This document shows positions 1-5,022 of a stretch of 5,022 nucleotides of DNA, one piece after another (the first letter of the stretch is position 1; the number at the start of each line of letters is the position of its first letter). A model generated the notes under the pieces. That model was given only the letters and a program-made list of their open reading frames with translations. It made no database searches and was not told the origin of the DNA. The stretch is from contig DHJN01000196.1 of the NCBI GenBank assembly GCA_002404345.1, positions 54,643-59,664 of the forward strand, given 5' to 3'. Source of the DNA: Actinobacteria bacterium UBA4719 (GTDB lineage: Bacteria > Actinomycetota > Actinomycetes > Actinomycetales > Dermatophilaceae). The position numbers were made by a program, and so were the translations under genes.

Positions 1-1701
1 ACCCTGGGCGTCTTCCAGTTCGACGGTGGGCCCATGCGCGCGCTCCTGCGCCTGATGAAGCCCGACAACTTCGAGGACATCTCGGCGGTCGGTGCGCTCT
101 ACCGTCCCGGTCCGATGGGTCAGGACTCGCACACGAACTACGCGCTGCGAAAGAACAAGCTGCAGGAGATCTCCTACCCGCATGCGGACCTTGCCCAGGG
201 GCTGGAGCCGCTGCTGGGCACGACCTACGGCCTGATCGTCTATCAGGAGCAGGTCATGGAGATCGCCCAGAAGCTGGCCGGCTACACGCTGGGCAAGGCC
301 GACCTGTTGCGCCGCGCGATGGGCAAGAAGAAGCGCTCGGTCCTGGACGCCGAGTACGTCGGCTTCGAGGCGGGGATGGTGGCCAACGGGTTCAGCCAGG
401 CTGCTATCAAGGCGTTGTGGGCCCATCTGGTCCCGTTCTCGGACTACGCGTTCAACAAGGCGCACAGCGCGGCATACGGCCTGGTTTCCTACTGGACTGC
501 CTACCTGAAGGCCAACTACCCGGCCGAGTACATGGCCGCGGTGCTGACCAGCGTGCGCGACGACAAGGACAAGTCGGCGCTCTATCTCAACGAGTGCCGT
601 CGAATGGGCATCAGGGTCCTGCCGCCGGACGTCAACGAGAGCTCGGCTAACTTCACCGCGGTCGGCACTGACATCCGGTTCGGGTTGGCAGCCATCCGCA
701 ACGTCGGCCAGAACGTGGTCGAGGCGATCGTGGCCGCGCGCCAGGAGAAGGGGCGGTTCGTTTCCTTCGAGGACTTCGTGCGCAAGTCACCGGCCGTCGT
801 GTGCAACAAGCGCACCATCGAGTCTCTGGTCAAGGGCGGCTCCTTCGACTCGTTGCAGCACACCCGCCAGGGGCTGGTGCGGGTGCACGAGGCCTATGTC
901 GACGCCCTGGTGGACGAGAAGAGGCAGGAGGCCATCGGTCAGGACTCGCTGTTTGCAGCCTTCGCGGACTTCGGCGGGGAGGGCGGGGACGGTGACCGGG
1001 ACGGAGCTGGTCGAGATGGGTCCGGTACGTCGTTGCTGGCCATGCCCCCGATTCCGACGACCGAGTGGGACAAGGCGACGCTACTGGCCTTCGAACGAGA
1101 GATGCTTGGCCTCTACGTCTCCGATCACCCACTGTTCGGTATCGAGCACGTCCTGTCCCAGCACGCCGACACCTCGATCGCGGCCCTGACCGGTGACGAC
1201 AGCAAGCCCGACGGGGCCAATGTCACCATCGCGGGGCTGATCACCGGACTGCAGATCAAGCGCACCAAGAAGGGCGACCTCTGGGCCGTCGCCACGGTGG
1301 AGGACCTCGATGGAGCCATCGAGTGCCTCTTCTTCCCCTCGGCTTACCTGACCGTCTCAACGATGCTCGGCCATGACGTCGTGTGCGTGGTGCGCGGGCG
1401 CCTGAACCGCCGCGATGAGACGCCGACGATCTTCGCCCAGGAACTGACCCTGCCCGACATCAAGGAGGGGCCGCGGGGGCCCGTGGTGGTGACCCTGCCG
1501 TTGGCCAGGGCCACCAACGGCGTGGCGGAGCGGATCAAGAGGGTGCTGGGTGAGCACCCTGGTGGTACCGAGGTCCACGTCAAGCTCACCCAGCCCGGGC
1601 GCTCGGTGCTCATGCGGCTCGACGACTCGCTGAGGGTAACGGCATCTCCGGCCTTGTTCGGTGACCTGAAGGCGCTGCTCGGCCCCGCCTGCCTGACCTG
1701 A
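1..1701 (+). CDS. dnaE: DNA polymerase III subunit alpha (DnaE1), C-terminal part, 5'-truncated by the window edge
   Basis: This is the catalytic alpha subunit of the replicative DNA polymerase III. The frame is open from base 1, so the ATG at 34 is internal and not the start. 566 residues are present, about half of a usual 1,150-1,200 residue actinobacterial DnaE1; the PHP domain and the palm with its paired catalytic aspartates lie upstream. Numbering codons from base 1, I see the core segment LGVFQFDGGPM (2-12), YRPGPMG (34-40), YQEQVM (81-86), NKAHSAAY (152-159), a helix-hairpin-helix near 228-247, a probable beta-clamp motif QDSLF (314-318; the E. coli equivalent is QADMF), a Gly/Asp-rich linker (325-342), EREMLGLYVSDHPL (365-378) and an OB-fold (about 408-488). 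The clamp motif and OB-fold favour DnaE1 over the error-prone DnaE2. The frame is intact and ends with GDLKALLGPACLT. It acts in the cytoplasm at the replication fork. Confidence 0.97.
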   Translation, partial: TLGVFQFDGGPMRALLRLMKPDNFEDISAVGALYRPGPMGQDSHTNYALRKNKLQEISYPHADLAQGLEPLLGTTYGLIVYQEQVMEIAQKLAGYTLGKADLLRRAMGKKKRSVLDAEYVGFEAGMVANGFSQAAIKALWAHLVPFSDYAFNKAHSAAYGLVSYWTAYLKANYPAEYMAAVLTSVRDDKDKSALYLNECRRMGIRVLPPDVNESSANFTAVGTDIRFGLAAIRNVGQNVVEAIVAARQEKGRFVSFEDFVRKSPAVVCNKRTIESLVKGGSFDSLQHTRQGLVRVHEAYVDALVDEKRQEAIGQDSLFAAFADFGGEGGDGDRDGAGRDGSGTSLLAMPPIPTTEWDKATLLAFEREMLGLYVSDHPLFGIEHVLSQHADTSIAALTGDDSKPDGANVTIAGLITGLQIKRTKKGDLWAVATVEDLDGAIECLFFPSAYLTVSTMLGHDVVCVVRGRLNRRDETPTIFAQELTLPDIKEGPRGPVVVTLPLARATNGVAERIKRVLGEHPGGTEVHVKLTQPGRSVLMRLDDSLRVTASPALFGDLKALLGPACLT

Positions 1702-1803
1702 GTGTCCCGCTGCTTCACCCTGACCTTCCCAAGCTGGCCGCTGCGTTCCCGACGGTGCGCAGTGTGCGGGAGGTGCTCCGGGTGGACTGCTGGGCAGCGC
1801 TAC

Positions 1804-1841
1804 ACGACGACAGTTCGGGTGGTCGGCTACCGTGCCGGTTG
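1804..1841 (+). promoter_or_regulatory. Candidate promoter for the oligopeptidase B gene, possibly giving a leaderless mRNA
   Basis: TACCGT at 1828-1833 fits the actinobacterial -10 pattern TAnnnT. It is followed by seven bases and then GTG at 1841, the spacing expected if transcription begins at the start codon itself. The -35 side is weak: ACGACG at 1804-1809 shares only GAC with TTGACA, at an 18-base spacing. Neither GTG 1832 nor GTG 1841 has a Shine-Dalgarno sequence in front of it, which supports leaderless initiation at 1841. This is inference from pattern and spacing only. Confidence 0.4.
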
Positions 1842-3967
1842 TGAACACCGCCAAGCCTGTCGCCAAACACGTCGAGCACGTTCGTGAGCACCATGGGGAC
1901 CGGGTCATCGACCCGTTCGAGTGGCTGCGCGACAAGGACGACCCGGAGGTCATTGCTCACCTCGAGGCCGAGAACGCCTATGCCGAGGCCCGGACGAGTC
2001 ATCTCGAGCCGTTGCGCTCGCGGATCTTTGACGAGATCAAGTCCCGGACGCAGGAGACGGATCTGTCGGTGCCTGCGGCGTACCGGGGGTGGTGGTACTA
2101 CTCGCGAACGTTCGAGGGCAAGCAGTATGCCGCCCAGTGTCGGGTTCGCCTGGTCGCGGGTCAGGTGGGTCAGGTGGGTCAGGGCCGGCCCCAGCTCGAA
2201 CCAGGGGTCACGCCCGAGGGTGAACAGGTGTTGCTGGACGGAAACGCCGAGGCCCAGGGGCACGAGTTCTTCTCGCTCGGGGCGTTCGAGGTGAGTCCGG
2301 ACGGGCGCCGGATCGCCTATGCCGTCGATGTTGAGGGTGACGAGCGTTTTGCCTTGCGGGTCAAGGACATCGAGACCGGTGCCTTGATCGACGACGCGGT
2401 CACGGAGATCGGCTATGGCGCCGTGTGGTCGCTGGACGGGCAGCACCTTTTTTACACCAGGATGGATGAGTCGTGGCGTCCTCATCAGGTCTGGCGTCAC
2501 GAGGTCGGCACGGACGGGGACAGTGATGTTCTGGTGTTCGAGGAGCCAGACGAGCGGTTCTGGATGGGGATCGGGTCCTCGCGCGACGACGCCTGGGTCA
2601 TCATCGCGGTGGGGTCCAAGCTGACCTCCGAGGTGTTGTTGCTCGACGCCGCGGCGCCCCTGGACGCCCCCCGCGTGGTGGCGCCTCGTCGCGACGGCGT
2701 CGAGTACGACGTCGAGCCGGCGGGGGACCGTCTGCTGATCGTGCACAACGCGAACCACGCCGACTTCGAGCTGGCGCAGGCTCCGCTGGACGCCCGGAGC
2801 CACGAGCAGTGGTCGTCGCTGGCCGAGTCCGTGGTCGGGGAGCGCCTGCTTGGGGTCGAGGCGTTCTCCGCCCATGCCGTGGTATCGCTACGGCGCGATG
2901 GGCTGACGGCCTTGAGAGTGATTCCTCGCGACCCGTCGGCCGTTTCCGGATTCGGTCCCCCGGATGACCTCGTCTTCGACGAGCCTTTGTACTGCGTTGG
3001 TACGGGCAACAACCCGGAGTACGAGACGTCGGCGTTGCAGGTCGTGTTCGAGTCGATGGTCACTCCCAAGACCATCTCGGACTATGACTTCGTGACCGGC
3101 GAGTACACCTTGCTCAAGGCCCAGCCGGTGCTTGGCGGCTACGACCCGGCCGACTACGAGCAGCATCGCGAGTGGGCCACTGCCGCGGACGGGACGCAGG
3201 TGCCGATCTCGCTCATCCATCGCCGGGACGTGACCGCGGACGGCACAGCCCCGGGGCTGATCTATGGGTACGGCGCCTACGAGATCTGCATCGACCCGTA
3301 CTTCTCCGTAGCCCGCCTGTCCCTGCTGGACCGGGGATTCGTCTATGCCATCGCCCATGTTCGCGGAGGCGGGGAGATGGGCCGCCAGTGGTACGACTCC
3401 GGCAAGATGGAGCACAAGACCACCACCTTCACCGACTTCATCGCGTGCGCCGACCATCTGGTCAGCTCCGGCTGGGTGGCGACGGATCGCCTTGTCGCAG
3501 AGGGTGGTTCGGCCGGTGGCCTGCTCATGGGCGCGGTCGCGAACCTGGCGCCCGGACGATTCAGGGCGATCCATGCGGCGGTGCCGTTCGTCGACGCGCT
3601 CACCACGATCCTCGACCCGTCGCTGCCCCTGACCGTGCCGGAATGGGAGGAGTGGGGCGACCCCCTTCACCACGCGGACGTCTACCGGAACATGAAGGGC
3701 TACACGCCCTACGAGAACATTGCGGCCGTTGACTATCCGGCCATCCTGGCGACCACGAGCCTCAACGACACCCGCGTCTACTTCGTCGAGCCCGCCAAGT
3801 GGGTGGCCCGGCTGCGCGAGACCGTGACGAGCGATCCGGTGCAGAGACCGATCCTGTTCAAGATCGAGATGGTGGCGGGCCACGGCGGCAAGAGCGGCCG
3901 GTATGACGCGTGGACGCAGTACGCCTGGGAGCTCGCCTTCCTGATGGACCAGGTCGGCGTCAGCTGA
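1832..3967 (+). CDS. ptrB: Oligopeptidase B (S9 family serine peptidase)
   Basis: This cytosolic serine peptidase cuts short peptides after Arg or Lys; 711 residues is a normal full length. The N-terminal half (about 5-430) is the beta-propeller that filters substrates, starting with the typical HHGDRVIDPFEWLRDKDDPE segment. The alpha/beta-hydrolase domain runs from about 435 to the end. The triad is Ser560 in GGSAGG, Asp646 in LNDTRV and His684 in GHGGKSGR, spaced as in the E. coli enzyme (532, 617, 652). Glu604 and Glu606 in EWEEWG match the pair reported to select basic P1 residues. This and the HVRGGGE stretch argue for oligopeptidase B over prolyl oligopeptidase. The first GTG is at 1832; GTG 1841 (residue 4) is an attractive alternative start, since no ribosome binding site precedes either. 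The gene lies 130 bases after dnaE on the same strand. A three-copy GQV repeat sits in a propeller loop (about 110-117). Confidence 0.95.
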   Translation: MPVVNTAKPVAKHVEHVREHHGDRVIDPFEWLRDKDDPEVIAHLEAENAYAEARTSHLEPLRSRIFDEIKSRTQETDLSVPAAYRGWWYYSRTFEGKQYAAQCRVRLVAGQVGQVGQGRPQLEPGVTPEGEQVLLDGNAEAQGHEFFSLGAFEVSPDGRRIAYAVDVEGDERFALRVKDIETGALIDDAVTEIGYGAVWSLDGQHLFYTRMDESWRPHQVWRHEVGTDGDSDVLVFEEPDERFWMGIGSSRDDAWVIIAVGSKLTSEVLLLDAAAPLDAPRVVAPRRDGVEYDVEPAGDRLLIVHNANHADFELAQAPLDARSHEQWSSLAESVVGERLLGVEAFSAHAVVSLRRDGLTALRVIPRDPSAVSGFGPPDDLVFDEPLYCVGTGNNPEYETSALQVVFESMVTPKTISDYDFVTGEYTLLKAQPVLGGYDPADYEQHREWATAADGTQVPISLIHRRDVTADGTAPGLIYGYGAYEICIDPYFSVARLSLLDRGFVYAIAHVRGGGEMGRQWYDSGKMEHKTTTFTDFIACADHLVSSGWVATDRLVAEGGSAGGLLMGAVANLAPGRFRAIHAAVPFVDALTTILDPSLPLTVPEWEEWGDPLHHADVYRNMKGYTPYENIAAVDYPAILATTSLNDTRVYFVEPAKWVARLRETVTSDPVQRPILFKIEMVAGHGGKSGRYDAWTQYAWELAFLMDQVGVS
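2158..2184 (+). repeat. 9-base tandem repeat, three copies, inside the oligopeptidase B gene
   Basis: GGGTCAGGT occurs at 2158-2166 and 2167-2175, and as GGGTCAGGG at 2176-2184. The unit is a multiple of three, so the frame is kept, giving a Gly-Gln-Val repeat in a surface loop of the propeller. In homologues as I recall them, this stretch varies in length and sequence, so gain or loss of units is probably tolerated. Confidence 0.85.
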
Positions 3968-3981
3968 CCCCGGGATTGGAG

Positions 3982-4001
3982 GCCCGTGGTTCGCCATGGG
4001 C
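3982..4001 (+). terminator. Hairpin with TTCG loop after the oligopeptidase B gene
   Basis: GCCCGTGG (3982-3989) pairs with CCATGGGC (3994-4001) around the loop TTCG (3990-3993). This is eight pairs, one of them G-U, and G3981 with T4002 could add a G-U pair. It begins 15 bases after the stop codon. There is no T-run behind it, so it would be a U-less hairpin as often proposed in actinobacteria, acting as terminator or as 3'-end protection. The stem is directly visible; the role is inferred. Confidence 0.5.
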
Positions 4002-4022
4002 TACCTGGTCGCCGCTTGCCTT

Positions 4023-4047
4023 GGCGCCCGCTGCGCCCTGAGGCGCC
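4023..4047. repeat. Overlapping GGCGCC inverted repeats
   Basis: GGCGC (4023-4027), GCGCC (4033-4037) and GGCGCC (4042-4047) can pair in exclusive ways. The first with the second leaves a five-base loop; the second with the third (4033-4046) leaves loop CTGA; the first GGCGCC (4023-4028) with the last leaves a 13-base loop. No T-run follows. It may be a second part of the transcription end of the peptidase gene, or only chance in GC-rich DNA. Confidence 0.3.
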
Positions 4048-4109
4048 CCGACTGCCGGCTCACGAGTAAGACGCCACTGGTTCCCGCCGACGAGCGCCCA
4101 AATCTTTAG

Positions 4110-4450
4110 CGGCACAATGAGGATGTGCATTTAGCAGTCGTCGATGGGCTTGTGGCTGATCAAGAGGCTGCCGTCTACGTTTGGCGCGCCGGTCATCCCC
4201 GGTTATGGCCACGTGTCCATGGTCTTCGTCCACCCCGACATGTGGGGACGGGGTGTCGGCCGCGGTCTGTTGCAGGGACTGCACGAGCGTGCGTTGGCAA
4301 AGGGCTGGCGCCGTACAACTCTGGGGACCCGCACGTCGAACCAGCGCGCTCACCGCCTGTATGAAGGCCAGGGATACCGAGCGTCTGGGGCACGAGACCA
4401 CGCTTGGAGATGGTGACGTCATTTTCCAGTTGGAGCGTCACGCAAACTGA
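4110..4450 (+). pseudogene. GNAT-family N-acetyltransferase remnant, two frameshifts, N-terminus missing
   Basis: GNAT enzymes move an acetyl group from acetyl-CoA to an amine. The conserved core is here but split over three frames. Segment 1 (4110 to about 4199) reads HLAVVDGLVADQEAAVYVW. Segment 2 (4201 to about 4389) holds HVSMVFVHPDMWGRGVGRGL, with the acetyl-CoA loop RGVGRG (4249-4266), and then TSNQRAHRLYEGQGY, the motif B region. Segment 3 (4391-4450) reads HETTLGDGDVIFQLERHAN and a stop. Skipping one base in CCCC (4197-4200) and one in GGGG (4387-4390) restores a continuous, family-like C-terminal part. A TAG at 4107-4109 closes the first frame, and I find no recognisable N-terminal half upstream; a usual enzyme has 150-170 residues and about 111 codons can be rebuilt here. 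The substrate cannot be told. Homopolymer sequencing errors are the main alternative to true decay. The next gene converges on it. Confidence 0.8.
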
Positions 4451-4455
4451 CGTCA
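4414..4455. repeat. Two copies of the palindrome TGACGTCA, 34 bases apart
   Basis: TGACGTCA is at 4414-4421, inside the last GNAT segment, and again at 4448-4455, overlapping its TGA stop; the second extends to the 10-base palindrome CTGACGTCAG (4447-4456). The copies are spaced by about three helical turns. They could be operator half-sites or chance; no adjacent regulator gene supports a role. Confidence 0.35.
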
Positions 4456-4812
4456 GGCGAAGGTAAACGGGCCTGTGGTTCTTGTTCGTCCTTTTGGCCC
4501 GGTGATCCTCGCCTCCACGCCGCTTCACGATCCAACCTCCGCGGTACATAACGTTTTGCTGTCATATGGCTTGCCCACCACGGTCAGCGGCAGAAGGGAA
4601 CGGCGAAAGCCAGCAGGGGCCACCAACTGCGCTCAACTGGTGGGTAAGTGTGACGGCGTGAAGTTGGCCGCCGATCCAAGGCTGACAGCCTGACGGATCC
4701 CTCAGTCGCCCGGCCTAGAGGCGGCCCTTTCCTTGTTGGATGGCCCAGCTAGCGATCAGCCGTGCCCTCAACAGCCATGAGAGTGCGACTTCGCAGGCAG
4801 GAGCCGGCGTGG
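4451..4812. other. Region of 362 bases without a supportable gene
   Basis: Composition drops here: 57 of the 100 bases at 4482-4581 are G or C, clearly below the flanking genes. A frame of 72 codons opens at GTG 4475 and ends at 4693, but it has no good ribosome binding site and no recognisable motif, so I do not call it. Weak inverted repeats are CCACCA/TGGTGG (4620-4625 and 4638-4643), GGCT/AGCC (4680-4683 and 4687-4690) and GGCC/GGCC near 4712-4726, followed by a T-rich stretch that could act as a terminator on the plus strand. I see no tRNA, no clear insertion-sequence ends and no CRISPR repeats. Confidence 0.6.
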
Positions 4813-5022
4813 TCAGGTGTGCCAGGTGACGTGGAATGCGGTGACTGTTGCGGTGAGGTCGTGTTGGTGGACCCAGGTGTGGTGGTGGGCGCAGAGGAGG
4901 GTGAGGTTGAGCAGGGCGGTGGGTCCGCCGTCGGCCCAGTGTCTGACGTGGTGGGCGTCGCACCATTGGGGTGGGCGGCCGCAGCCGGGGTAGGTGCACC
5001 TCTTGTCGCGGACCCACAGGGC
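4813..5022 (-). CDS. HNH endonuclease, DUF222/13E12 type, C-terminal part (continues beyond the right edge)
   Basis: The minus strand is open from the window edge (base 5022) to TGA at 4815-4813, giving 69 codons and a stop. It encodes a compact HNH nuclease domain. Numbering from the edge, there is a zinc-knuckle pair CTYPGC (9-14), PPQWCDAHHVRHWADGG (17-33) with the HH pair at 24-25, Asn39 in LLNLTLLC, and C44-x-x-H47 in CAHHH, followed by a short tail ending VTWHT. Order and spacing fit the HNH domain at the C-terminus of actinobacterial DUF222 proteins. The DUF222 part and the start lie outside. HNH proteins cut DNA with a bound metal ion; in this family the biological role is mostly unknown and copies are often many per genome. 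All key residues I expect are present, so this part looks intact. It converges on the GNAT remnant, 362 bases away. Confidence 0.9.
   Translation of the reverse strand, partial: ALWVRDKRCTYPGCGRPPQWCDAHHVRHWADGGPTALLNLTLLCAHHHTWVHQHDLTATVTAFHVTWHT

Noticed and set aside
1747..1771. TCCCG/CGGGA inverted repeat after dnaE as a terminator
   Set aside because: It has only five pairs around a 15-base loop and no T-run, which is too weak to call.
1702..1887. Open frame of 61 codons starting right after the dnaE stop
   Set aside because: It runs into the N-terminus of the peptidase gene in another frame, is Arg/Cys/Ser-rich and has no ribosome binding site.
1715..3997. Two long minus-strand open frames (386 and 369 codons) covering most of the peptidase gene
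   Set aside because: They are antisense to an intact, motif-complete oligopeptidase B and are low-complexity Arg/Pro/Val/Leu strings without motifs, a usual by-product of high GC content.
3996..4109. Small open frame of 37 codons starting at ATG 3996 with GGAGG at 3978-3982
   Set aside because: The spacing from GGAGG to ATG (13 bases) is long, the start lies in the TTCG hairpin, and the product resembles nothing I know.
4475..4693. Open frame of 72 codons in the lower-GC gap
   Set aside because: It has a GTG start without a convincing ribosome binding site, mixed codon choice and no recognisable motif.
4960..4985. A suspected frameshift in the HNH domain at its run of C bases
   Set aside because: Careful reading of the complement gives CGC CCA CCC CAA TGG, which is in frame (RPPQW), so the domain is intact as far as it can be seen.
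4715..5017. Minus-strand open frame of 100 codons at the right edge
   Set aside because: It is the wrong frame. The HNH domain is read one frame over, from base 5022 to the stop at 4813, and the 100-codon frame is a Pro/Arg-rich shadow of it.

Overview
The window comes from a GC-rich actinobacterium. The codons end mostly in G or C, the DnaE is of the actinobacterial DnaE1 type, and the right edge carries a DUF222/13E12-type HNH protein, a family expanded in Actinobacteria. The style of the oligopeptidase B and of the HNH tail would suit Micrococcales (an Intrasporangiaceae-like genome), but this is an impression and not a proof.

Layout: 1-1701 (+) is the C-terminal half (566 residues) of the replicative DNA polymerase III alpha subunit, open to the left. 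A 130-base gap (1702-1831) holds a promoter-like -10 hexamer just before the next gene. 1832-3967 (+) is a complete oligopeptidase B (S9 family) with its Ser-Asp-His triad intact; the real start may be the GTG at 1841, read from a leaderless mRNA. Fifteen bases after its stop is a strong hairpin with a TTCG loop (3982-4001), followed by a cluster of GGCGCC-type inverted repeats (4023-4047). 4110-4450 (+) is a GNAT acetyltransferase remnant. Its N-terminal part is missing, and its conserved core is spread over three reading frames by two apparent one-base insertions, each in a run of four identical bases. 4451-4812 has no gene I can support. 4813-5022 (-) is the C-terminal 69 codons of an HNH endonuclease that enters from the right edge and converges on the GNAT remnant.

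The left 4 kb is ordinary core genome: chromosome replication, then a cytosolic peptidase that processes basic peptides. They share a strand, but the gap and the promoter-like site suggest separate transcription. The right 1 kb (broken GNAT gene, lower-GC gap, multicopy-type HNH gene) looks like a decaying accessory junction. I see no evidence of a new multi-gene system here. The points most worth checking are the twice-shifted GNAT gene, the likely leaderless start of the peptidase, and a changed substrate-pocket residue in that peptidase.
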